The notes beneath the pieces were generated by a model. It did not search any database and was not told the DNA's origin. It worked only from the letters and a program-made list of their open reading frames with translations. Shown here in pieces: positions 11,730-24,400 of a stretch of 64,000 bases of DNA. The stretch is taken from positions 6,324,001-6,388,000 of the forward strand of contig OU612068.1 of assembly GCA_914767715.1 (NCBI GenBank), in the 5' to 3' direction. The DNA is from Membranipora membranacea. Taxonomy: Eukaryota; Bryozoa; Gymnolaemata; Cheilostomatida; Membraniporidae. A program made the position numbers and the translations under genes. Every line of letters begins with the position of its first letter. Within the stretch, counting starts at the first letter, position 1.

Positions 11730-14700
11730 TTAAAGACCTTTTCTGACCATAATCTGAAACGCTTCCTCGTAATCTGTTTTCCAAAGCTGATCGTCTTTAG
11801 AATATCGCTTCACCTGAAATTGAGATCAGTAAAATATGTGTGTTTGGGTGTCGACAACGGCAAACCATTAGAAGAAAAGAGATCAAGAATCCTTTATTTA
11901 TCCTCTCTTAGTTCAGAAGGACACAACTCCTAATGTTATCACTAAGCGAGATGTAAGTAGGATCAGGGAGAGATGCATATAAATCCAAACGATGCAAATG
12001 CAACACACTAATCTGAATGTATATTCCTTGCATATTGGGTAGGATTAACAAAGCGATGCCAATTTATGAAAGTTTATGCTCTGAAAACCATATTAGCTTC
12101 ACTTTCTCTGCAATACCCATGACTGATTTTCGCTTGAAGACTTTCAAGTTTGTGCCATCAAAAATAAACTCGAAATTGGTCAGTTGATGTTGAATGATGA
12201 TATGCACTTATTTTCATGATAATGATAAGCATAAATCATTTGTACTTCTTAATAGCAGCGATAAGTATCGCTGTATATTAACAGGTTTTAAAAAGAAGAC
12301 ATTTCCGATTTCTCACCTGTCTGGCATCCTGGGAATCGTCACATGTCTTAGCTGGTGTACAGGATGGTTTACCTCTGGTATCCAGTGTAAAATCCTTCAA
12401 CATGGTGAGATCGCTGGTGAGCATCATCCTACTGTTATCACCTTGGGTAGCATTCCACTGAAACTGTCTGGAAAATGCATTCATATGCTACATACTCTTG
12501 ATGGCTGAGTTAAAAAAATGCATCACTTTTAATTATCACAAAAAAATATTAGTTATAATATCATACATGACTACGAAACAAGTGTGCTGGGCACTGCTCA
12601 CTTATCAGCTCATTCGTCTGCATATTTACTCTAATACACTGCAACACAATAAAATAGGCTGGCTCTGTGTCAGAATATCACATTTATACCTCATCTTCTG
12701 CAGGGTAATGCACTGGTCACAATTTTAATTCATCAAATGAACATGACATTGCCAGTATTTATCAACTCACCCCTTAAAGTTTGTGGATTTCCAGTCTGTC
12801 CCTGTGAGACTTTTATAGTAATGGTTATCGAATATGAGTTCTGTGTTGTCCCATCTACCGGCAAAACCTGAATTCTCATTATGACATCTGCCGACTGTAT
12901 GCGCCCCTGTTAGATAGATACATTTAGACACTAAAACCAAAAGTACAAGTGGTCGACCAACAAACTGCTCCTAGTTGAATATCTGTACTGTATCCACTGA
13001 TTCTCCCGTTTTTCCTGACATTCAACATGATATTATTGATTTCAAAGTTGTCTCTCTCGTCTTTTGTCTTCTGTTATCTCCAAGGGGCACAAATGTGACC
13101 ATTTTCCAAAGAGTTTTAATATTTTTAATGCCTTCTTACTAGTTTTCATTTTTGAACTTCGAGTTGCTATTAAACTGTTAACTACTACTTAATGATGTTT
13201 GTTTTATCCATACCCATTAGAGCTACGGTCTGATGTCTTGTTAAACCAAACTCCTGGCGTAGTGTTTCTAGATCACCCCGTGAACCGCCCTACAAAGATA
13301 CATCACGCTCAAGTCACAAACAATATGATTCTATATACTATTATGGTGTGAAGACTATCTCAGATGGATATCTTACTCCTTCTCTACACAAACAAGGAAG
13401 AAAAATTGGTGCGATCATCACAGGCGGAGGTAGTATAAGTTCTCAGGCGTCTCCATTGCCACTTACTCGCATTGGAGCCGTCTGAGTACGTAGACTAAGG
13501 CGGAGGTGAAGTTTGAACCAGTGATTTAATAAACAGTTTTAATAGTGCCGGCTATATAGCAAACAGATAACTTACATGAGGAAAAATGAACGCCTTATCA
13601 TAGTTGTCAGGATCATCGCATGTCTGCCGACCAGTCTCAAAGTTCACATCAAAACTACCTGGTCCACCTGTGATTAAATGTATTGGAAGAGTATATTAGA
13701 ATAAATTTGATGCAAGCTGCATCGAAATAAAGAGACTTCAATTGCTCTCAAGTCAACTGCAAACAATTACTGTACTTGACAAGTTATAGAGTAATAACAA
13801 TAATTTTAGACATTCTTGTAAATAAAAGTAATAATAACGTAGTACAATATAATATGATAGTAATAATGTATAAAAATATATAATAGTAATACTATTTCTT
13901 CTTTGCCTTCTTGTATTACTGAATAGTTTTCACAGATCACCCACCTTCCTGTTGCATGCCAATATCTGTAGCTTCTATTGACATAAGAACAATCATATCT
14001 GCTAAGCTAAGAACATTTTTAGCTGTTCCATTCCAGAATTGTCTTATCACTCCGTAAGTTCCTATAAGTCCTGTAAAATAATAATGTTATGTGATCTCCA
14101 AAAAATACTTTTGGACCTGAGCACACATACATTTGCGGCTTAAAAGGTCTATCAGGATGCCAGCTTGGCCTAAGGGCTGGAATGGTTGTTCCTAGCTAAG
14201 CTTATCCCATGGATAGGTAGGTTTAAGCCATGGGATGAGGAGGGTTTCAGGATCTAGCCGACCAAAGGCTCCAGTTTCAAATTTTTTAACCTCACTACTA
14301 GAAATCACCAAATAAATGATAAGAGTGGCGGTGAAGGACCTTGGTAAGTTGTTGAATGGTCAATATTTACCTTTGTTGCCAGGTTCCTTGAAGTTAATAC
14401 ACCCATCACATCCACCGATACACGTGTGGAACACCAGCTGTACAAGATTCGGTATCATCTCATGCTACAAAAATTAAAATTGATTTTCAACTTTTTTGAT
14501 AAAATAAGTCGTAATGTGAACTTGGCTACCCAAAGACTATGAAAACATTGAGTGAAAGTCTAGGATTGAATATGATTGATAGTAAGACAAAGCTCCAGTA
14601 TCCTATTGAGAATAGGGCCACTTCTTCTACGCTTACTGGTATGATTCCCGGCGCGCGTGGCAAGTTTGAATTGGCTCAATTTGAATTGAATAAATAAAAT

Positions 14701-16351
14701 GAAACAAAAAATTTATATTTTTAACTGCAATCATTTCATCTGAACAAATTAGCTGTAATAAACTACTCGTCTTACGTCTTGATTGATGAAGTCCCTGATC
14801 CCTGCCCTGACTGACCGGATATCACTAAGCTGCACAGTAGGTAACAAATTTATATTGGAAGCTGGGGCAGGTGCTCTGGGTGTTCTGGTAGCGCTGGGTG
14901 CTCTGGTAGTTCTGGGTGCTCTGGTTACTCTGGGTGTTGTGGTCCTTGTTCTTTGTGTGGTTGTGCTTTCATCTTGGCACTTCCCTAGTTAGGAAGAGGG
15001 AGTAAAAGTTGCAACACATGTGACTTTGTCCAACAAAGGGTAAGCTAGTTTTGCTAGTACTTGGGCCACAATTTCTTCCTCTCCCATAGCACAAAAATCT
15101 TTATGAAAAGTTTGTTTTTATCAGACAATATCGTTTTTCTCACAGACCAAGTAGTGAATTCACATGTCAGATTGCTCATCAAAGATGTATGCTAATGTAA
15201 AGGTCGGTAGAAATGTCATTCATGCATTACATCACCTACCATTCCTTCTCCGTCTCTTTGTACATGGTCTATTTCTGAATCGATTTTGTCTTGGATTTCT
15301 GGTTGTGACAACAACTGTCTGTGTATTTGGGGCGCCTTGCCTTCCACCTGGTGATCCACCCCCAAACATCAAACTTGGATCAAATATCGAACCTCTGAAG
15401 CTGTAGAAAGGCAAAACAAAATGTGTGCTTCACTGCAAACTGTTGGCATGTTTATGCATATCCCATAATGCAATTTTTAAGGAATTCCCAGTGGGATAGG
15501 TCCACAATGATACACCAGGCATAAAGGGCATTTTGGCACGGAATCGGCATTAAGTTTGACCTGGTTTTCTTGGTGTGCTAAGTAGTTGTTGCACACGTAA
15601 TCAACATTTGTTATTTATCACTCAAGTAGAATAAAAAGTGACACCACTGCTCTCAAGGTAAACAGTTCATATATTGCTATGATGGCTTAGGAGGAATAAG
15701 CTGGGAAAAGATCTGATTTTTTTTTAATTAAAGAATTTACTCACGTATCAACTTGTGTGCTGACGTAGTCCATCAAAACCGCCGACAAGAGTAAGTGAAT
15801 CTAAAAATACATGAATAAAATTCAGAGCCTGCACAACAAGATTGTACTGTATCTTCACAAAATTTAAGGGTGAAATAGACTTCCATGCTGTTCAATCCAG
15901 AGGACAGTTATATCTTGTATACAGCAGAGACACCGTTCATGTACTGTGACAGAATCTCAATTGTGACATTATTGTAGACTTTTCATAGAGACAGGTTAGC
16001 CAAAAATATCATCATGGCATGGTATAACGTAATGTAATATACACGACAGCAACGGCAATGGCTTATACAGGCATATTAGTGAGGTTACTAAATCTCATAA
16101 TTGTCCTCTTCCAGTGCAGGGAGCCGCTATATTGTGACTTATTGTAATCCACCACGAAGGCAGAAGCGCCTGGCTGAACGATACCAGCAATGTATCCTTA
16201 GCTGCAGAAATCCCCGTTTTTTGTTTTTTTCCGATTTTTTGCAGCATGATTTTTGTCAAGACTTTGTGACTCAATTGAAATAGAGCTGGAACTGATATAG
16301 ATTGAAAACAAATTCTTCCCCATCAATTCACAGTCATACCTGCAAATCCAT
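11730..16351 (-). CDS. Secreted plant-type heme peroxidase homologue with altered distal pocket
   Basis: Eleven coding exons: 16351-16340, 15800-15745, 15400-15240, 14984-14776, 14464-14371, 14070-13945, 13667-13576, 13289-13214, 12906-12771, 12467-12317, 11813-11730; 1197 nt, 398 aa, every junction in phase. Residues 1-22 (MDLQIHLLLSAVL start) form a signal peptide split over two exons. Residues 23-135 are low complexity: a basic part (TKRRRRNG) then Thr/Pro/Arg repeats (TTPRVTRAPRTTRAP). The peroxidase domain runs from about 140 to 398. The proximal side is intact: GAHTVGRCH with haem-ligand H278, and FDNHYY with D302. On the distal side LVQLVFHTC keeps H159, but the catalytic Arg four residues before it is Gln155 and the usual HDC Asp is Thr160. 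LADMIVLMSIEA and the C-terminal MMLTSDLTML also fit the superfamily. Haem binding is likely; ordinary peroxidase turnover is doubtful. It resembles class I/II-like members annotated in invertebrates as putative ascorbate peroxidase. Confidence 0.88.
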
Positions 16352-18436
16352 GATGATGCCTCAATTAGCAGCCGCATCAGTCTTAAATACAAAATAATAA
16401 TGACACATTCCCCTATAGCAGTATGGTTTTGTACAGCGCTAATGTATGAATTTCAAAATCATGCCAACTAGAGAAGCTCATTTATTGCTCCACCCCATAA
16501 TCAGGTATTTATCACAAAATCTACGACTTTTCCCCAAATATCACATTACTTGTGTATGAGCTGGTCTGCTGTCAATCAATCTATGATTTATTTCAATGCA
16601 TGTGAAATTACCCGCACCTAGTATATCTGTCACACCACATTACCCTCTGAAGATGCAATAAAATTATTATTTTGGGAATTCACTTTCACTTTGTCCCATG
16701 GCTCATAAGCCTCATGCCTTGCTGGGTCTATGTTCATAGTGACCGATTTGATTCTTTTTTTCTGACGTTCTGGCCAACAGAATTCTTTCAATAGAAATCT
16801 GTTATAAAACAGCTTATACAAATAATCTTCTTATCAACATTTTATACTACAACTTGATCAACCGATCAAGTCACCTAATACGGCATAGGATTTATTGGTT
16901 AATCAGTTATTGACATACAAGTAAGTTGGGGAATAGGATTGTCTTAAAAAGCTACTGCTTCTTACATATGAGTGCAATGAAATGTTAAAAAGCACCAAAG
17001 GAGTCTGGGAAATGCTGTCTTAAAAAATGTTTTGTTATATTGATACTGTTTGCTTTGACAACTAAGCTTCTAGAAAGACACATCACACAATTAGGAGGAA
17101 GTGTTATAGTTGAAAGTCAAATCACATTGCTGCATTTTACTGTGGTCTGCACATACTTGTTTACATTCTAGCTCTGTTTGGACTTGGTGCCTGTTAAACC
17201 TACATGTGTTTCTGTACCATATATGTTGTGAAATAATATGCCTGTAAGAAGATAGATTTTTGCAGCTGACTTGTTGCAGCTGACTTTGCAGCTGACTCAT
17301 CCTCACTAAAGTCATTGTAAAGCCGATTATAAATAGCACTTCTAATGTTTGAGAGCCTACTTATCAGCCATCTTTGCACTTTAAAAACAATGAACTGAAT
17401 ATTCATAATACTGCTCCGCTTGTAATCTCGTAATCTCTATAGTCTATTGGCCTCATAGGATGACTTTGGTAATGTAGACCGCATTTGCCCAAATAGCTAA
17501 TAATCAGTGTCTATAATCCTGCTATCATAGAAGATTATATCAATTACTAATTCATTTGGACCTTTCATTTCGCACCTTATCAAAAAAATCACGTAAACGG
17601 CTTCATGGGAAATTAATTAGACAAAAGTATATTACATTGGTAATGTCAAAAAGACTTATCATGATGGTCAAAAAGTAAGCTTCATTGCAAAGAGTTTGTC
17701 CTCTCTATGTGTAAGCGTTCCATGGTATTCAGAATGTATGGGGTAAGGTCATATTGTAATGACAGAGGAACAAGGCTGTTCATACAGAGGCAGTAATAAT
17801 GGAATCAGTAGATATTTCGATCATCGCTTTTGTCTTAGTGCTGTCATTGATAGCCCGCTGCCCCTTTGTTTATTGCTATAAACATTTGTAACATTTGAGT
17901 ATTAACAATACCAAAGGGCTTGCACCCACTTGCCATATCTGTAGGATCAATAAGATAGGAAATTATTCCCAATAAACAATAATAGCTGTATCAATTTACA
18001 AAGATTTGTTCACTAATTGGTTGGACAAGCTTGCTGAGATAGCTTACCAATCTCCCAACTTTTGTGGCACAAGTTGGCAGGATAAAACCACACTGGTGAC
18101 AGGTAGGTTAATTCAAAGTTCTAGTATTGAAAATATCAAACCAGTACCCAAGTTTTTCTAGTTCTGAGAGGCCTGGACGGCCAGACGGTCTACTGGAGCA
18201 GCAATTAACTGTGTAGTCTAGAATAACAGAATAGAACTTGATTTCAATTATCAAACTTAATTACTCTTCAGTCTTATTACAGTAAGTGACACTGATAATG
18301 ATAGCCCAGATAAGGTTCACAACTCACATGAGTGTTCTGATTTTTCAGCAGCCAGGTAACAGCCCTGGACAGATAGTCATCGGATCGGATGGGTCTCAAG
18401 CTATAACGGTTGATAAGTGAGGTAGGTATTGTAGTG
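16352..18436. other. Head-to-head intergenic region between peroxidase (-) and CNB protein (+)
   Basis: About 2.1 kb separate the two divergent start codons, so both promoters probably lie here, possibly with non-coding 5' exons. I see no coding exon. The only clustered motif is the E-box/AP-1 group at 17263-17299. Confidence 0.45.
17263..17299. promoter_or_regulatory. Cluster of three CAGCTG E-boxes and a TGACTCA AP-1 site
   Basis: CAGCTG occurs at 17263, 17277 and 17289 within a small tandem repeat of TGCAGCTGACT. The last copy runs into a perfect AP-1 TRE, TGACTCA, at 17293-17299. It is 0.9 kb upstream of the peroxidase ATG and 1.1 kb upstream of the CNB gene ATG. Motif matches only; function is inferred. 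Confidence 0.3.
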
Positions 18437-21400
18437 ATGGAAGCTCTCAGATCTGACCCAGGCCACAAACATGGAAATGTAGGAGATTATAATGGACGGT
18501 GGAAGAAAATCTCAAACACAGTAAAAAAGCTGGGTGCGTTCTCAAAAGTTATAAAAAAGCGTGGATCGCAGAACTCAGGCTTGGCGGAGCTGGAATCTAA
18601 GTTCTACTCTGAGGAAACTAAACGTATTCTCTCCCAACACAACTCTAAAATTGATCTCTACCTGCGCCAAGCTCCACACTATACTCAGCCTAGTAAACAG
18701 GCTGATAGCCTTGGTGACCTGCCTCAACTAAGAAGACGGAACGTACCCCTACCACCCATCAATACAGGGCAGGCTATACAGAAGCGCATCCGGAGGAAAA
18801 GATCAATGGTGCTTACTAACAGTTATCAGAACTTGGCGGTAGGAGGAGGCGGGAGTCATGTGACTACTCCCAGGGTACTCACCGATGAGGTAAGATCTCG
18901 TCACAGAGTAAGGGTTGCTTCACTCTGTGATATCTTCAGCCTATGCTGGATTGCTTTTCTAAATTCAGATAATAAGATAAGCATTTCAATAAAACCTTAG
19001 ATCACTCATCGTTGGATGGTGATTCAAATTCGCTCTTCTTTAGGAATAAGGGATAAACCACAACAACATGACATACCTTTTAGTTTTCAAAGATGTGATT
19101 TTCTTAGATTCCAGACAACCACAATAAACTTTGTGAGATGTCAATGTTTTAATAATCTGATAGGCTAGTGTTCTCAAAGTGGGTCAACTAGGAAGTTCAT
19201 CTTCATAGTTGAACTATTTCGAAACATGTTTGGTTATTCGCAAGTGATCTGTTTTCAGGACCGCTTCAAGCTTCGAATGAAGTTCAAGGGATTGGTGAGA
19301 GTGTTTTTGGCATTCAAGAGGATTTGGCTTTACCATAAAGGAAGGTATGTTTGAGCCAAATACAACTCAACTCAATCTCCTTAGGTCACATCGCTGTCAA
19401 ATGAGCATCACTCATTAGCTGTTCTTATGTTGCCTTACTGGAATGATTCCAGACAAAAGGCTATTTTGGCAATCTTGTTGGCATCTTAGCAGATTTTGCC
19501 AGAAGTTCCTGGAACAGATTCTTAGTTTCATGAAACAATTTTGTACATTGAACGGTCATCGCTAACTATCACAGTCATGCGGATGTAATACTCTATGACT
19601 AATTAAGCGTAAATATTATGAAATTTGGTGATCAGTTGTCCTCTCTATTTAGCATGTAGGATACGCCTTGCTTGCAATTAATGAACATTTAATCGGCATC
19701 ACAAAATCCTGCCAAGTGAATTTCTTTGCTCTCTAGATTATGTCACATTTTCTGTTTTATAACATTTCTATAAATGACCATGCGGTCTATTAATAACACC
19801 GAGGTGTGGCTCCTCATGGTACAGTGGTATGCAGATAAATCACCCCTGAAATTAACTTCATTTTCCTCATTCCGATCTAATCATAAATCGTTGTTATTTT
19901 GGCACAGAGTTGATGAGATATTACAAACATTCAAAGGTCTCGATTCCCTTGTACAAACACCAGTAGATGAATCTCAACTTCTATTCAATGTCCGCCAGTA
20001 CAAGGCCAAGAAGCAGGTACAAAAATCTCTTCCATTCTTATAAACTGTTACATTTGTCCACTGTCCAGGTTTGTTTGCCATGGGCAACTTTCTGGAATTC
20101 CCAGTGACGTACAGGATTGACGATAACAATTACATAATGAGATTGACTTCCAGGTTTAAAATGCATTGTTGATAATAATATGTCAACTGCACACATTTTT
20201 CGATTTGACACCTGAGGTCTGGCTATCAATCAGATTGCTTTGATAATGTACTGTGCCACTGGATGGGGTGCCTTATCATGTATGGTCAATGCTTTCAATC
20301 TGCTCCCTTTTCTGTAGTCCACAGTTAGCCATGAGGTTAAGAGAATATTATCTAAACATCCATCTATGAGAACTCCAGATGATATTCATACAGTAAGTCA
20401 GTAACTTTCAGTTAGTCTGTAATATTAGCGAAAGAAGAATTGACTAAGTTTGACCTCAGGTTCAAACCTTGTAAAGTGTGTCTGTATATTTCACAGTCAT
20501 TTAACACCATTGAATGATTAAAAAATCATGCCCCAATCTACCAATTCCCTTCTTATACACACTTTTTCTTTTCTAGTTGATAGTATTTATGGGTAGTTAT
20601 GCTACCCTGGCGGAGTACCCAATGTTTATGCAGAGATCGATAGCCCAGAGAGCGTGGTACGAGTGGTATGATGCTAAACGTGTGATAGTACGAGAGGGAC
20701 ACACAGCTTACAGCTACTTTTATGTCCTCTCATGCTCAGGTAATGTCAAGGTCCCCACGTCATTAAAGAGCACTCTAACTGTTGGCTCCTAAAATTCGTT
20801 GCAGTTGACAGTGATTCTGAGTTTTTTTATCGTTCATTATTATGATTTTTTTGATGGATAACCGGAGTTGTTTATCCTTATTATTGTCAAGTTGTACACA
20901 AAACGTCCGATGCTCCGACTCTTCAACCGTAGAGCAAAGAGTAACAGCTTTATGCACACACCATCATTGCAAAAAATAAGTCAAGTACACGATGCAATTA
21001 AGCTCCAGTAGCGTAACAGGGATGGTCCGTTAAATCAAGCAGCTAGGTAAAACAGCCATAAATCAAGTCCTGTTTAACAGGATGAGGACAACATTAACGA
21101 TAACTATGTGTCAATTTTCAAGTTGATCATGTTTTTTTTGCAACATAAATCGAAGCTTCCTTGTCCAATATACCATTAAGGTAAGGAGTGGGTGGACCAG
21201 GGATGTATTGAGAGCAGACATTAGATCGTTTCTTTGTACTTTCAGCCGTGATGTCTACATTTGACCCTGAGGCAACCGAATCCAAGACTGTGAATTTCAT
21301 CAACAGAGGAGATAGTTTTGGTGATTCTTGTCTCATGAATGGACAGGCCAGAGAGTGTACGACTATATCTAAAGAGTTTATTGAGCTTCTCGTGTTGAGA

Positions 21401-24400
21401 GATGAGGTTAGGCTATACACCACTTTTCATTTTCAACATTTGATCACTTGAGGATGTATGTTTATTCAGATGTATGAATTTACCTGTATTGCAACCTTTC
21501 CAGTGAAAATAAAAATAGTTTGATTGTCTCGATACATCACGTAGTTAAAATCCGTATAAACTATTATATTTGTATGATGAACAGCTCTGTTTGACTATTG
21601 TAGGATTTTGCAGACATCTTCATGTCTGGCGGTCTTCGCAATGCTAAGGATTCGTTCATAGAGTAAGTTGTAAACTATTAACACCAGTTTTTCTCATTGT
21701 TGTCTGTTTTAAATGAATTTTAGCAAACATCAAATTGTCAGTACCCACAAAAATGTAATCACATGCTTGAAGCTGTCTTCTTTCAATGACAGGTGATGTC
21801 AATTCCCAAATAATTCATTAATGTTTTTTTCTCTTAACTCAGGTACAATCAAGATTCGGATTACAATCCTTCATACATAAATAAAATAATTAAATATAGT
21901 AGATAAAAAAATATCACTACATAAATTGCACTTACATATTATATTAATCTTGTAGAGGTTTGAGTTTCATGGAGGGGTTCCCTGTGGGGAGCCTATTCTC
22001 TGGTTCTACTAAAACCAGATTCACCTATTTCAAGAAAGGATCAGTGATCGTTACAGATAGCAACCAATCTGACTGGATATACATTGTCAAATCTGTGAGT
22101 TTTTGTACCTGATACAAACTTGATACAAATCCCGTTGAGCTTGTCGATCAAGTCTTCTTACACTTCCATAACTTTGAAACTGATAACCTTGTTATTTTGA
22201 TGATCACACTTTGATGTTTTATTGTCGAGGTAGCAAGGGACCAACTTACTGTGATTGATTATAAACTCTATTGGATTTTCAGACCTTTGCCATTATTTTG
22301 GTTGTGTTATTTTATACAGGGACATTGCAGTGTAGTGAAGAAGCTTAAGTCAAAGGACTCAAGCTCAATCAACAGCAAGGTGGTCACTGGCAGAAAAACA
22401 CCTGCTAACAAAGGTAAATCGTACTAGTAGCCTGGTCGTCAAGACAGGCGAACGAAAAAACAGAGAAGAGGGTTGCCTGAGTGATTCTTCGTTTAAATAA
22501 CCATGTTTATATCTCTCAGCTTATTATATGGTCCTTCTGCGTATGAGAAGTGAAGCTGAAGAATCAGGTGCTGTCTATACTGTCCCCTTTGCACTAGCGC
22601 TGCTGTTTTGATTGTGGCCTGGTAGGAAGGCCTTTATTCCCTTCCTTTCAAAGTAGGATCAACCACGTTGGCTAGTTATGCATCATCATTGTCATGAATC
22701 ATTTTGCAGAGGTTGACTTGAGAAGGTCACCAGCATCAACCGAAGAACATGAGAAGTCCCGTATCGACAGAAGACTACAGGAACTCATCGCCCGCCAGGC
22801 TTCCAACAAAGACACAGTGCAAACTCTGAACTTCTTTGATCCTGCCATCAAAGTTCCTATGAATGGGTAAGATAAGAGGCTTGTTCACATTCAATAAAAG
22901 CTTTTTCCATTGGCTTACTATTATCTCAGGTCAGGGCTATTTTGTCTGTAAATTACGCTAGGGACACCTTGAAACTTTCTTAATTATTTGTTTACATTGT
23001 AGGTTGCTGGATGAGCTGAGGGGAGGGAAGACGAAACCACTACCACCAATTACCCCAAGCCACAAAGAAAATGAAAGATCCGCTAGTAAGAATCGCCAAA
23101 CAGAAAGCATAACAAGTCACAGCAATGGAATTGAGGGAATGTCAGAAGCCAAATCAGTGAGCTTCACTCAGAATAGGCCTTCTAGTACAGGCGATTTACC
23201 AACTCAAGAATCAGCTTACCAGCCTGAGACTGAAGGCCTTGATCCCAGTGATATAGATCTATGTATAGCTGAGATAGAGAAGGCCCAATCACAACCACCC
23301 TCAACGCCACCCAAACACTTCCCAAGAACAAAGGTAATGTTGTCTTACTTTTATGCAAGTCATGACAACTTCTAAAATATCATTATTAAAAAATGTTTGT
23401 TGTTGATCTAGGATTTGAAGCGTTTGTAACTGGGATTTCCATATGGATTTTATTAGTTTCAGTGGAAGGAAACACTGGTGCAATGAAAAAAAACGATAGC
23501 GACCTGCATACAAAGTGTCTCTGACCTGTTAGAGCTAAACAGATTTACACGGAGTGTAACAATTTCACATCTCATCTCCCATCTCCCATCTCCCATCTCC
23601 CATCTCCCATCTCCCATCTCCCATCTCCCATCTCCCATCTCCCATCTCCCATCTCCCATCTCCCATCTCCCATCTCCCATCTCCCATCTCCCATCTCCCA
23701 TCTCCCATCTCCCATCTCCCATCTCCCATCTCCCATCTCCCATCTCCCATCTCCCATCTCCCATCTCCCATCTCCCATCTCCCATCTCCCATCTCCCATA
23801 TCCCATCTCCCATCTCCCATCTCCCATCTCCCATCTCCCATCTCCCATCTCCCATCTCCCATCTCCCATCTCCCATCTCCCATCTCCCATCTCCCATCTC
23901 CCATCTCCCATCTCCCATCTCCCATCTCCCATCTCCCATCTCCCATCTCCCATCTCCCATCTCCCATCTCCCATATCCCATCTCCCATCTCCCATCTCCC
24001 ATCTCCCATCTCCCATCTCCCATCTCCCATCTCCCATCTCCCATCTCCCATATCCCATCTCCCATCTCCCATCTCCCATCTCCCATCTCCCATCTCCCAT
24101 CTCCCATCTCCCATCTCCCATCTCCCATCTCCCATCTCCCATCTCCCATCTCCCATCTCCCATCTCCCATCTCCCATCTCCCATCTCCCATCTCCCATCT
24201 CCCATCTCCCATCTCCCATCTCCCATATCCCATCTCCCATCTCCCATCTCCCATCTCCCATCTCCCATCTCCCATCTCCCATCTCCCATCTCCCATCTCC
24301 CATCTCCCATCTCCCATCTCTCATCTCTCATCTAATTAATCTCACTCGGAGCGCTTTGGCTCCTTTATCGAGATGCAGTCGTGTATGGACAATTGTTTAA

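Noticed and set aside
14783-14992. Leu/Val-rich plus-strand ORF
   Set aside because: Reverse strand of the Thr/Pro/Arg-rich peroxidase linker exon.
18410-18436. Earlier start for the CNB protein at TTG 18410
   Set aside because: TTG is not a normal start in animals; the first ATG in frame is 18437. An upstream exon splicing into this stretch cannot be excluded.
23459-24331. Long minus-strand ORFs with a repeated MGDGRWE motif in three frames
   Set aside because: A 7-base repeat without stops is open in all three frames by construction. This is the minisatellite, not a protein.
23573-24335. Interstitial telomere or CRISPR-like array
   Set aside because: The unit GGGAGAT is not the animal telomere repeat TTAGGG, and there are no spacers. 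It is a simple tandem array.
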